A DNA stretch of 11,389 nucleotides from positions 5,539-16,927 of the forward strand of contig JAOZOG010000032.1 in NCBI GenBank assembly GCA_029933395.1, given 5' to 3'. The translations under genes and the position numbers were made by a program. The DNA comes from Sulfurovaceae bacterium (lineage in GTDB: Bacteria > Campylobacterota > Campylobacteria > Campylobacterales > Sulfurovaceae). The notes under the pieces were generated by a model. The model saw only the letters and a program-made list of their open reading frames with translations, had not been told where the DNA came from and did no database searches. Shown here one piece after another: positions 1 to 7,917 of this stretch. Each line of letters opens with the position of its first letter. Within the stretch, counting starts at the first letter, position 1.

Positions 1-2214
1 AAAGTCTACAACTTCCTGGGCTATACGGTAGGATGTATCACGACCGATATCCATGATGAAATGGCCCGAAAAGCACAATATGCCGCCGATATTACATACG
101 GAACTAACAATGAGTATGGTTTCGACTATCTGCGTGACAATATGAAAGTCCGTGCCGACGAAAAGGTACAGAGAGAGCACCACTATGCCATCGTGGACGA
201 AGTCGACTCCATTCTCATCGACGAAGCAAGAACACCGCTGATTATCTCAGGCCCGACACAGCGAAATGTCAACCACTATCCCCGTGCCGACGAGATCGCC
301 AAGCAGATGATCAAAGGGGAGAAGAAAGAGACCAAGCCCGGAGAACCGGAGATCACCACCGGTGACTTCATCGTCGATGAGAAGAACAGAGTCATCGTGA
401 TGACAGAGCAGGGCCTGGAGAAGGCACAGGAACTCTTCGGCGTAGACAACCTCTACAGCCTCGAAAACGCCATCCTCTCCCACCATCTTGACCAGGCACT
501 CAAAGCACACTACCTTTTCGAAAAAGATGTCGATTATGTCGTCAACAACGGCGAAATCATTATCGTCGATGAGTTTACGGGGCGTCTCTCGGAGGGACGC
601 CGCTACAGTGAAGGCCTGCACCAGGCACTCGAAGCCAAAGAGGGCGTCGAGATCCAGGAGGAGTCGCAGACACTGGCAGAGATCACCTACCAAAACTACT
701 TCCGTCTCTACGACAAGTTGGCCGGTATGACCGGTACAGCACAGACCGAAGCGACAGAGTTTGCGCAGATCTATGGGCTCGAGGTCGTCTCTATCCCGAC
801 CAATGTTCCTGTCAGACGACTTGACAAAAACGACCTCATCTACAATACCGAGAGAGAAAAACTCGATGCCGTCGTGAAAAAGGTCAGAGAGCTGCACAAG
901 AAAGGACAACCGGTACTGATCGGTACAGCATCGATCGAAAAGAGTGAAATGATCCATGAGCGCCTCAAAAAAGAGAAGATCCCCCACAATGTTCTCAACG
1001 CCAAAAACCATGCCCAGGAGGCGCAGATCATTATGGATGCCGGCCTCAAGGGTGCAGTCACCGTCGCCACCAACATGGCAGGACGTGGTGTCGATATCAA
1101 GATCGATGACGAAGTGCGTGAACTCGGTGGACTCTATATCCTCGGTACAGAGCGTCACGAGAGCCGCCGTATCGACAATCAGCTGAGAGGACGAAGCGGA
1201 CGCCAGGGTGATCCTGGAGAGAGCCAGTTCTATCTCAGTCTCGATGATAATCTGCTGCGCATCTTCGGCGGTGAAAAGATCCGAAATATCATGAGCCGCC
1301 TCGGCGTCGAAGAGGGTGAATATATCGACTCGAGGATCGTCACCAAAAGTGTCGAAAAGGCACAGAAAAAAGTCGAAAATATGCACTATGAGTCGAGAAA
1401 GAATATCCTCGAATACGATGATGTCGCCAACCATCAGCGTAAAGCGATCTACGCCTTCAGAAACCAGCTGCTCGATCCGAACTTCGATATCGGTACGAAG
1501 ATCAAGGAGAACAGAGCCGAATATATCGAGGATCACCTGATCGAATGTGAAATCTTCGAGGGGGCACCCAAAGAGGACTTCAAGCTCGACAAACTGGTCG
1601 GTATGATCAAAGAGGAGCTGAATGTCGATATCCCTGTCGATGCACTCAAAGAGAAGGATCGCGATGAGATCTTCCAGACCGTCACCGAGATCCTCGAGAA
1701 GCATTATGAAGAGAAAATGTCTATGATCCATCCTGATCAGCGACCGGAAATCGAAAGTGTTCTCTATCTCAGAGTTCTCGATCCGGAGTGGCGAGATCAC
1801 CTCTATGAAATGGATGTCCTCAAAACCGGTATCGGACTGAGAGGCTACAACCAGAAAGATCCACTGACCGAATACAAGCAGGACAGCTACAAACTCTTCC
1901 AGGATCTGATCAGACGAATCAAGTTTGAAGCGATCAAGCTTCTGCACCTCGTACAGTTCGATTTCGGTACTCCAGAGGAGGAGGAGCAGGCAGTCGAAGA
2001 GATCAAGAACGAGCTGGAAAGCTCTATCGAGGAGACGACGCTCAACCAATCCTACGAAGAGGGAGAGATTACCGATCCCAAACTGAAGAAAGGCAGAAAG
2101 CCGATCACCAGTACGAAAAAACCAAAAAGAAATGATCCCTGTCCCTGCGGCAGTGGGAAGAAATATAAAAACTGCTGCGGAAAAAGCGGTCCCAAAAAAG
2201 GGTTGCTCGCCTAA
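1..2214 (+). CDS. secA: SecA, preprotein translocase ATPase (5' end cut off by window)
   Basis: SecA is the cytoplasmic motor that uses ATP to push unfolded preproteins through SecYEG. The frame is open from base 1 (it begins KVYNFLGYTVG), so the ATG at 61 is internal and not the start. About 737 residues are present; compared with the usual 850-900, roughly 120-150 are missing, including Walker A. Visible landmarks in order: the ITYGTNNEYGFDYLRDN segment (from 91), the DEVD Walker B box (196-207), the second helicase-like domain with NMAGRGVDI (about 1072-1098) and the arginine-rich LRGRSGRQGDPGESQFY stretch (about 1183-1230), the helical wing and scaffold regions, then an acidic linker and the C-terminal zinc site CPCGSGKKYKNCC, a CxCx8CC pattern used for SecB or lipid contact. 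Most SecA proteins have T where GRGVDI has V; I think V is normal in this phylum. The stop codon abuts the next gene. Identification is certain. Confidence 0.98.
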   Translation, partial: KVYNFLGYTVGCITTDIHDEMARKAQYAADITYGTNNEYGFDYLRDNMKVRADEKVQREHHYAIVDEVDSILIDEARTPLIISGPTQRNVNHYPRADEIAKQMIKGEKKETKPGEPEITTGDFIVDEKNRVIVMTEQGLEKAQELFGVDNLYSLENAILSHHLDQALKAHYLFEKDVDYVVNNGEIIIVDEFTGRLSEGRRYSEGLHQALEAKEGVEIQEESQTLAEITYQNYFRLYDKLAGMTGTAQTEATEFAQIYGLEVVSIPTNVPVRRLDKNDLIYNTEREKLDAVVKKVRELHKKGQPVLIGTASIEKSEMIHERLKKEKIPHNVLNAKNHAQEAQIIMDAGLKGAVTVATNMAGRGVDIKIDDEVRELGGLYILGTERHESRRIDNQLRGRSGRQGDPGESQFYLSLDDNLLRIFGGEKIRNIMSRLGVEEGEYIDSRIVTKSVEKAQKKVENMHYESRKNILEYDDVANHQRKAIYAFRNQLLDPNFDIGTKIKENRAEYIEDHLIECEIFEGAPKEDFKLDKLVGMIKEELNVDIPVDALKEKDRDEIFQTVTEILEKHYEEKMSMIHPDQRPEIESVLYLRVLDPEWRDHLYEMDVLKTGIGLRGYNQKDPLTEYKQDSYKLFQDLIRRIKFEAIKLLHLVQFDFGTPEEEEQAVEEIKNELESSIEETTLNQSYEEGEITDPKLKKGRKPITSTKKPKRNDPCPCGSGKKYKNCCGKSGPKKGLLA

Positions 2215-3429
2215 ATGAGCCAAGAGACCCCCAACGGGCAGTTTATCCGCAAGATTATCCGTCACTATCTGCGCTACGATAGTGAAAACCCCTTCATTTT
2301 TATCTCCGCCATACTCGCTTTTCTGGGGATCGCAGCAGGCGTAATGGTGCTGATGATCGCAATGGGGATTATGAATGGAACCCAGAAAGAGTTCAGAGAG
2401 AGACTCTTTGTCATGAACTATCCGCTCACGATTCTCCCGATGGATATCAATGCCACCGACGATGCCCTGATCGACACACTGCACCGCCGGTTTCCCGAAC
2501 TGAAATTCAGCCCCTACTATACGACACAGGTTATCACCAAAAATGAGGGATTTGTGGAGGGAAGTCTCCTCTACGGGGTTGACTTTTCCAAGGAGCGTCA
2601 GCTCAATCCAGTCTTTGCCAAAGCAGGCGCCGAAGGAAAAGGAAAATTCAGAATCGTTATCGGTGATTCACTTGCCGATGAGATGAATGCCTACAAAGGC
2701 GACAAGGTCACCCTCTACTTCTCGGAGCAGCAGGCGATAGGCTTTGGGACGATGCCATTGCAAAAACGCTTCGTCGTCGATGCCGTGTTCGATTCGGGGC
2801 TCAAAGCATACGACAAAGCCATTATGTATACGACGCTCGAGGCATTCGAAAAGCTTCTCAAGCGGGACAAGGGCGTCTATGACGGTATCCATATCTATTG
2901 TGACGATCCGCTCAAGAAGATCGAAACGATTCGAAAAGCACTGCCCGAAGATGTCATTATAGAGGGGTGGTGGCAGCAAAACGGAAGTTTCTTTTCTGCG
3001 ATGGAGATGGAGAAAAAAGCGCTCTTTCTCGTACTTCTGCTGATCATTCTCGTCGCTTCGCTCAATATCGTCTCATCACTTCTGATGACTGTGATGAGCC
3101 GACGAAGCGAAATCGCTCTGATGCGGACACTGGGTGCCACAAAACAGGAGATCAAGGGGATCTTCTTCCGTCTGGGGCTGATTATTGGCGCCGGAGGTAT
3201 CGTCGCTGGCACACTATTGGGAGTCATAGGGATATGGATGCTGAAGACCTTCGATATCATTTCGCTCCCTGCCGATGTCTATGGCACGAGCAAGCTCCCC
3301 GTCGACCTTACGCTGACAGACTTTGGACTGATCATCGCCGGAACAGCGGTGATCGTCCTGCTCTCCTCGCTCTACCCCGCCAAAAAAGCAGCCCAGACCG
3401 ATCCGCTGAGTGTGCTTCGTAACGAGTAG
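2215..3429 (+). CDS. LolC/LolE-family ABC transporter permease (lipoprotein release)
   Basis: This 404-residue integral membrane protein has the FtsX/MacB-type permease layout. TM1 is at about 27-50, followed by a large periplasmic MacB-PCD-like domain (about 51-265) and three more helices (about 268-292, 318-343, 368-388). The cytoplasmic segment SRRSEIALMRTLGATKQEI (295-313) is the coupling helix typical of LolC/LolE, and the end YPAKKAAQTDPLSVLRNE is the usual family tail. LolC/LolE with the ATPase LolD lift lipoproteins off the inner membrane for delivery to the outer membrane. Its ATG directly follows the secA TAA with no spacer; the only Shine-Dalgarno-like bases (AAAGGG) lie inside secA, so translation is probably coupled. 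From memory, Helicobacter pylori also has such a permease next to secA. Sequence alone does not separate LolC from LolE, and the ATPase is not in the window, so a related export role remains possible. Confidence 0.87.
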   Translation: MSQETPNGQFIRKIIRHYLRYDSENPFIFISAILAFLGIAAGVMVLMIAMGIMNGTQKEFRERLFVMNYPLTILPMDINATDDALIDTLHRRFPELKFSPYYTTQVITKNEGFVEGSLLYGVDFSKERQLNPVFAKAGAEGKGKFRIVIGDSLADEMNAYKGDKVTLYFSEQQAIGFGTMPLQKRFVVDAVFDSGLKAYDKAIMYTTLEAFEKLLKRDKGVYDGIHIYCDDPLKKIETIRKALPEDVIIEGWWQQNGSFFSAMEMEKKALFLVLLLIILVASLNIVSSLLMTVMSRRSEIALMRTLGATKQEIKGIFFRLGLIIGAGGIVAGTLLGVIGIWMLKTFDIISLPADVYGTSKLPVDLTLTDFGLIIAGTAVIVLLSSLYPAKKAAQTDPLSVLRNE

Positions 3430-3462
3430 CATATCAGACAATAGCAGCCTGCAAACCTGCCC

Positions 3463-6042
3463 CTAAAAGACTTCGTTCAGATCCTCTTCTTTTTTACCCG
3501 GAGCCGTAAGGGTCCGCTCCAGCATCTTGAAGGGGAGCATCAGTACATCTTTGATTGGACTGGTTTTGGTCGTTGGTTTGTCGAGCGTTCCACCGATATG
3601 TAACCCTACTGTCATAAGACTTTTGTTTTTTCCCGTTAGGATATAACCGACTACGGGAAGTTTCCCGATAAGATTTCCCACACCTTTCGCTGTCTGTATC
3701 GCCAAATCGATATCGATTTTACCCGTTTCGATATTGACCACACCATCGCCTGAGATCGTAGCGGATTTTCCTTTGATCAGAACAGAATCGAATGTCAGCA
3801 GTCTGCCTTCAAATACGGTAAACTTGATCACTCCGCTCCGGATCACGAAACCTTTTGCGCTAAAGCCGGGTGAATTCAGTGTCGCGAGAGCCGGTAAGGT
3901 ATTAATTAGTGCCAGGACATTGTTGTAGGCTTTGAAATTGCTCATGATGCCATTTTCCAGTTTGATCTCCCCCTGCATCATCTTACCGGGTACTCCGGAC
4001 ATTCTGAGTGAGTATCGGCCCTTCTGGAGGCCACCGAAATTGATCAATGGGTGCAGCATCCTGTCGCTGATACGATCTGCTTTGATCTCGAGCTTTTCAC
4101 CCTTTTTGGTGACAGTCACGGTATCCTGCCCCAGACTCCCCCTGAAGTGAAAATTCCCGCCCGGCAGGATACCCAGAAGATACCGATCGGTCACCAGTTT
4201 TGATTTTCCATATCTCAATGTACTGTTTTTTGCCGATATCTTGATTTTGCGCTTCATCTTGCCGCCGGATCCGCTTTCAAGGTCATCGAAATACTTTTTT
4301 AGATCCAGATTGAGGTTTTTCAGTATGATTGTGGATTTCTCTGCATTGAAGACAAAACGGTTCTGAAATCCCCTCAATATGAATCCTTTGTCTGAAGCAG
4401 TACCGTAGATCGGTATCTGCGAAAGGCAGCTTGAATCATTTTCGTAGATGAAACAGTCTCTGCGTTTGAGCAGCCCTTCAAAAGCGAAGTGCTTGAAATC
4501 TTTGGTCGTAATAGTGAGATGCCCTCCATTGACCGTAATCGGTAGATTTTTCAAACTCTCTTTCAGGAGTTTGATATCAGCGATCTTTATTGTCCCCGAC
4601 CCATTTTTTTTGGAAACTTTTATCTCGGTTCCCAGTGAGGGAAGTGAGACGATTACACTCTCTCGGTAACGTATTTTAACCGGCAACTTCCTGTTTTGTA
4701 TCGAGAAAAATGTCTCTCCCTCTTTTTCAAGCCGGAAGGATTTCACATCCAGATTCAGATTGGCAGACTTTGCACCCAGATCGATTTTGCCATCAGCAGA
4801 GAGTTGATAGAGCTTGCTTCTCAGCCCGATATTCGAAAGTGTCACGGTACCATCTTCGATATGCACCCATCCATTCGATACCGGTAGTTTAAGCCCGCCT
4901 ATTTCGATCTCTCCCTTTTTGGGCCTGAAGTCACACATGCATGTGACTTTTTTCGCTTTGAGATCGACGTCTATTCGAACTCTCGAGTCAGTAGTACCGC
5001 TCTTCTGAAGCAGTGGGATATCGATACCGTAGGCATTGACGATCTTGAGAAGTTCCGGGCCGAGTGTCGTATCAAATTTCAGATCCAGTTTCAGTATGAC
5101 CGGTTTTGGATTGAGCAGATCGACGATCGAGACCCTGCTGCCTGCCAATCCTACCGCATCATAATAGGGTCGTGTCGGCTCAAAATAGAGATTGCCTTTC
5201 CTGAAAAGGACTTTCATCTCTTCCGCTTTGACGATCTTCAATCCATCCTTGAAGTCGACAGAGGCATTCTGAAGCAGTGCTGCGCCCGTCAAGCTGTCCG
5301 GTATCAGCCTGATACCCTTTTTATCGATTCTTGCAGCACCCTTGAGGCTCTCCAGTCTGTAGTGTTCGGCCTTCACTCTATCCGTGATCCATGGGGCGAT
5401 TTTGGGTGAAATGGGGAATTGGTCGATCAGAGGCTTGAGCTGTGTAAATTGCCCACTTTTCATCGTAAAATAAAGAATCTTTTTCTTTTTGTTGAGCATA
5501 AAATCTGCATGGATATCACGATACTCTGCACTTCCCCGAACCAGTGCCGTATCTTTTTTGTAGTTGTAAACCAACTTACCGGAGAGCCTGATGTCATACT
5601 TTTTGATATAGATCAGGTCGATGATCGCCTGTACTTCATCGCCGACTCGTGAAATTTGATGGGTCGCTATCTCGAAAAGGTCGTTCACCATATAGAAAAT
5701 ATTATCACTGTATAGAATACTGTAGTGATCATTTTTGAATTCAATCTCTTTGAGTTCGATCGTCTCGAAATAGCGCAGTATTTCGTTGAAGCGGTCAAGC
5801 CCCTCTTCCAGGTTGGGGAGTGGCTGTTTTTTCTTGCTGGCGGGAATGGTCAGCTTATCGGCTCTGAGAATAAGTTTTTTATCGAGTTTCAGATATAATC
5901 GCTCGACAGTCAAAGAGGCTATTTTGAGATGATCGATCGAGATTCCGTTTTTCAATACTACAAAAAAAGTGATTGCAATGGCAACAAGAACAAAAAGGGT
6001 ATTCCGTATTGTCGAATGGGCAGCAAAAAGCCTTCTCTTCAT
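3463..6042 (-). CDS. YhdP/AsmA-like (DUF3971) inner-membrane-anchored protein
   Basis: This 859-residue protein has one N-terminal membrane helix (about residues 14-31, TLFVLVAIAITFFVVL) after a basic start MKRR, then a very long beta-rich periplasmic part of short amphipathic repeats. The middle fits DUF3971. The C-terminal third fits the AsmA-like end: NNVLALINTLPALATL, a series of G-x-I-x-F strands, then GKLPVVGYILTGKNKSL and a terminal LPFKMLERTL. AsmA-like proteins (YhdP, TamB, YdbH) are thought to form grooves that carry phospholipids between inner and outer membranes; that role here is inferred from the family. The start at 6042 is supported by a good ribosome site and because any later start would cut the membrane anchor. 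That start lies inside mltG on the other strand. The 3' end faces the LolC/E gene with a 33-bp gap and no obvious terminator. Confidence 0.85.
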   Translation of the reverse strand: MKRRLFAAHSTIRNTLFVLVAIAITFFVVLKNGISIDHLKIASLTVERLYLKLDKKLILRADKLTIPASKKKQPLPNLEEGLDRFNEILRYFETIELKEIEFKNDHYSILYSDNIFYMVNDLFEIATHQISRVGDEVQAIIDLIYIKKYDIRLSGKLVYNYKKDTALVRGSAEYRDIHADFMLNKKKKILYFTMKSGQFTQLKPLIDQFPISPKIAPWITDRVKAEHYRLESLKGAARIDKKGIRLIPDSLTGAALLQNASVDFKDGLKIVKAEEMKVLFRKGNLYFEPTRPYYDAVGLAGSRVSIVDLLNPKPVILKLDLKFDTTLGPELLKIVNAYGIDIPLLQKSGTTDSRVRIDVDLKAKKVTCMCDFRPKKGEIEIGGLKLPVSNGWVHIEDGTVTLSNIGLRSKLYQLSADGKIDLGAKSANLNLDVKSFRLEKEGETFFSIQNRKLPVKIRYRESVIVSLPSLGTEIKVSKKNGSGTIKIADIKLLKESLKNLPITVNGGHLTITTKDFKHFAFEGLLKRRDCFIYENDSSCLSQIPIYGTASDKGFILRGFQNRFVFNAEKSTIILKNLNLDLKKYFDDLESGSGGKMKRKIKISAKNSTLRYGKSKLVTDRYLLGILPGGNFHFRGSLGQDTVTVTKKGEKLEIKADRISDRMLHPLINFGGLQKGRYSLRMSGVPGKMMQGEIKLENGIMSNFKAYNNVLALINTLPALATLNSPGFSAKGFVIRSGVIKFTVFEGRLLTFDSVLIKGKSATISGDGVVNIETGKIDIDLAIQTAKGVGNLIGKLPVVGYILTGKNKSLMTVGLHIGGTLDKPTTKTSPIKDVLMLPFKMLERTLTAPGKKEEDLNEVF
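5894..5899 (+). promoter_or_regulatory. Candidate -10 box for mltG
   Basis: A perfect TATAAT with a T-rich tract upstream (about 5874-5880) lies 78 bases before the mltG ATG, inside the coding region of the opposing YhdP-like gene. The motif could occur by chance in coding DNA; there is no clear -35 box. Confidence 0.35.
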
Positions 6043-6937
6043 TTTGATCTCTTTTATCTTCTATACAACCATACCCGTCAAGACCACTGCAACACTCTTC
6101 GTGCCCCCCGGCTCAGTCAGCAATATTATAACACAGCTCTCCAAAAAGGGTTATGCACTCAGTCCGATCGATACCTATCTCCTGGTAATGATGGGTAAGC
6201 CCCAGTCGGGCTGGATCACGATAGGCCAGACAGAACTCAACCGTATCGATTTTCTGCATAAACTTGTCACAGCCAAGGCACAGATGGTCGAAGTGACACT
6301 GATACCGGGTGAAACGACTATCCTCTTCCTTGAGAAGACCGCATCGGAATTGTCACTGAATGCCGGGAAGCTGAAGAAGTATTTTGATCGCTACAGCAGC
6401 TTCAAAGAGGCAGGGATCTATGCCAACACCTACTATGTCCCCTACGGTATCCAGGAGAAACATCTCATTCTCTTTCTTACCTCCCAAACCGATAGGAAAT
6501 ATCGTACGCTCTCCGAAAAAGTCTATGGGAATTATGACGAGAAAAACTGGAATCGCCTGCTCACAATCGCATCGATCATCCAGAAAGAGGCAGCTAGCAA
6601 AGAGGAGATGCCGCTGATCTCATCTGTCATCTACAACCGTCTAAAAAAGAGAATGGCACTGCAGATGGATGGCTCACTCAACTATGGAATCCACTCTCAC
6701 AGCAAAATCACACCAGAACGGATACGCAGTGATGCAAGCCGCTTCAACACCTACAAATACAAAGGGCTCCCACCCTACCCTGTCTGTGCCGTCTCATTCG
6801 ATGCCATCAAGGCAGCGATCAAACCGGCCAAAACAGACTATCTCTACTTTATGAAAAACAGTCAGGGTGTGCACGACTTCAGCAAAAACTTCGATGCACA
6901 CAGAAAAAATATCCGGAAAGCGCGCTCAGCCGAGTAG
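5978..6937 (+). CDS. mltG: MltG, endolytic peptidoglycan transglycosylase (YceG-like)
   Basis: MltG cuts nascent glycan strands at the inner membrane and so sets glycan length. The protein has 319 residues from the ATG at 5978; a GTG at 5969 would add three. A basic N-terminus is followed by a single membrane helix (about 18-32, SLLFILISFIFYTTI), a LysM-like region (about 40-110), then the YceG catalytic domain. Catalytic glutamate is E204 in ASIIQKEA. Later conserved blocks are VIYNRLKKRMALQMDGS, the substrate-site FNTYKYKGLPPYPV and the end DYLYFMKNSQGVHDFSKNFDAH. The usual QxDPT box reads QMDGS here, a small deviation. The gene overlaps the YhdP-like gene head to head by 65 bp and the DUF234 gene tail to tail by 12 bp. 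Old annotations call such proteins aminodeoxychorismate lyase (PabC), which is wrong for this family. Confidence 0.93.
   Translation: MATRTKRVFRIVEWAAKSLLFILISFIFYTTIPVKTTATLFVPPGSVSNIITQLSKKGYALSPIDTYLLVMMGKPQSGWITIGQTELNRIDFLHKLVTAKAQMVEVTLIPGETTILFLEKTASELSLNAGKLKKYFDRYSSFKEAGIYANTYYVPYGIQEKHLILFLTSQTDRKYRTLSEKVYGNYDEKNWNRLLTIASIIQKEAASKEEMPLISSVIYNRLKKRMALQMDGSLNYGIHSHSKITPERIRSDASRFNTYKYKGLPPYPVCAVSFDAIKAAIKPAKTDYLYFMKNSQGVHDFSKNFDAHRKNIRKARSAE
6048..6055 (-). promoter_or_regulatory. Ribosome binding site of the YhdP-like gene
   Basis: On the minus strand AAAAGAGA precedes the ATG at 6042-6040 by five bases. It decides the start and shows that the gene truly begins inside the mltG coding region. 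Confidence 0.6.
6125..6133 (-). promoter_or_regulatory. Extended -10 promoter for the YhdP-like gene
   Basis: The minus strand reads TGT followed by a perfect TATAAT, an extended -10 element, about 83 bases before the ATG at 6042. No good -35 box is seen, but T-rich DNA lies upstream, as is common in Campylobacterota sigma70 promoters. It sits inside the mltG coding sequence. Assignment is by motif only. Confidence 0.45.
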
Positions 6938-7759
6938 TCGCCTGAAATCTTCCACTTCGAAGAGAAGCAGCTTTTCACCTCTGGAGTATATCAGCTCATT
7001 GGAAAAACCGTTTTTGGAAAAGAGTGCATAGATATCGACTGAGATGCCCGAATGCAGCGCCTTCTCCTTGAGCTTGTTCAGCTCGTTTTTACAGATTTTT
7101 CGTCCCTTGTATTTGCATTCGCCCAGGATTACTTTCCCACTGTGACTGATACCCAGAAGATCAAATTCGCTATGCCTGTCCCAATAGCTCCCCTCACTGA
7201 GCAAAGGATCATGCTCTCTAAAGTAGTCGCTCAGCAGATCAGCCGAAAGCTGCTCGAAGCTCAAACTGGCACAGCGGTCCTGATGCTGACGAAAATTCTC
7301 CAGAAAGGCCCCCGTTTTCCCCTGCGCGATATCCCGCCTGTAAGGCTCCACAAAACCAAACCAAAAGCGAAGAAAGGGCGCCCGGAAACGTACTTTGGGC
7401 TGGATACGGTAATTTCGCAGATGTTTTTTGACCTTCTGTTTGGGATGCTCTTTGAGAGGTGCTTCCCGTGACGGTTCGAGCAGCAGTATCCCCAGATCTA
7501 CCAGTTCGGAGAGCAGCTCTCCGCCTGCAGCTTCATTGATCCTGGCCCGCCTGAAAACATTGAGCAGTTTGCCGTCACCTCGTGCGATAGCGATCAGTAG
7601 TTTTCGATAGGGTTCTTCCAGTAGATATGAGGGAGAGATTGCAGCGGCAAATGTTTCGACATTCGGTAGCACCTGATGCAGCACCACTTCATCCAGATCA
7701 TCGAAGAAATCGATCTCTACCGACCACTCGATACCACCAAAAAAGGCAAAAAACTCCAA
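6926..7759 (-). CDS. Stand-alone DUF234 protein: winged helix plus PD-(D/E)XK-like core
   Basis: The 277 residues given begin at a TTG at 7759, the first conventional start codon. The middle (about 50-97) looks like a winged helix. The segment FLRFWFGFVEPYRRDI (129-144) and the C-terminal domain match DUF234, normally fused behind archaeal-type AAA+ ATPases. E198, D200 and E214-C-K216 form a PD-(D/E)XK-like set (EFDLLGI, then GECKYK), so nuclease-type fold or activity is plausible. No ATPase domain is present. The frame stays open upstream to 7825 and those codons read like real protein (KQAFRNFCGQFSYLQIEGA); relatives I remember also begin some 20-25 residues before the FFAFFGG segment. No ATG, GTG or TTG serves that longer form: ATG at 7834 hits TGA two codons later, and an ATC stands at 7819. 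It may start at ATC, be start-damaged, or contain a sequence error. Function unknown. Confidence 0.8.
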   Translation of the reverse strand: MEFFAFFGGIEWSVEIDFFDDLDEVVLHQVLPNVETFAAAISPSYLLEEPYRKLLIAIARGDGKLLNVFRRARINEAAGGELLSELVDLGILLLEPSREAPLKEHPKQKVKKHLRNYRIQPKVRFRAPFLRFWFGFVEPYRRDIAQGKTGAFLENFRQHQDRCASLSFEQLSADLLSDYFREHDPLLSEGSYWDRHSEFDLLGISHSGKVILGECKYKGRKICKNELNKLKEKALHSGISVDIYALFSKNGFSNELIYSRGEKLLLFEVEDFRRLLG

Positions 7760-7846
7760 TGCCCCTTCGATCTGCAGATAGCTGAATTGTCCGCAAAAAT
7801 TTCTAAACGCCTGTTTGATGCTACCTCACTTCATCCAAATTGCTTA

Positions 7847-7855
7847 ATTTTAACA
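7847..7855 (-). promoter_or_regulatory. Candidate extended -10 promoter for the DUF234 gene
   Basis: The minus strand reads TGT-TAAAAT. Transcription would begin near 7840, leaving a leader of about 20 bases to the ATC at 7819 and placing a GAGGT Shine-Dalgarno-like run (about 7827-7823) within it. This favours translation starting upstream of the TTG at 7759. Confidence 0.35.
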
Positions 7856-7864
7856 CATATTGGA

Positions 7865-7870
7865 TAGAAT
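7865..7870 (+). promoter_or_regulatory. Candidate -10 box for the regulator pair
   Basis: TAGAAT lies about 48 bases before the ATG at 7918, with TTGCTT at 7840-7845 as a poor -35 candidate at 19-base spacing. It overlaps the divergent minus-strand promoter region, so both genes share a 92-bp control region. I found no sigma54 (GG-N10-GC) match there. Confidence 0.3.
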
Positions 7871-7906
7871 ATAGGTAAAGAGCTGGTGATTTTTTCATCA
7901 AAGAAT

Positions 7907-7912
7907 GAGGAG
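7907..7912 (+). promoter_or_regulatory. Ribosome binding site of the Fis-type regulator
   Basis: GAGGAG stands five bases before the ATG at 7918 and fixes this start. Confidence 0.65.
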
Positions 7913-7917
7913 TTGAG

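Noticed and set aside
61..63. ATG at 61 as the start of SecA
   Set aside because: The 20 codons before it continue the SecA sequence in frame without a stop, so the gene begins outside the window.
247..2484. A 745-codon open frame on the minus strand antisense to secA
   Set aside because: It crosses the end of secA into the next gene, lies opposite an unmistakable SecA, and its composition mirrors secA codon use. Long antisense frames arise when few codons on the sense strand give reverse stops.
2967..3422. 151-codon frame on the plus strand within the permease gene
   Set aside because: It is out of frame with the clear LolC/E coupling helix and membrane segments and has no family character.
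3430..3462. Terminator between the convergent permease and YhdP-like genes
   Set aside because: Only a weak GCAG/CTGC pair with a long loop is present and there is no T-run.
7052..7471. 139-codon plus-strand frame opposite the DUF234 gene
   Set aside because: The minus-strand frame carries the conserved DUF234 motifs; the plus frame has no start signal and reads as a shadow.
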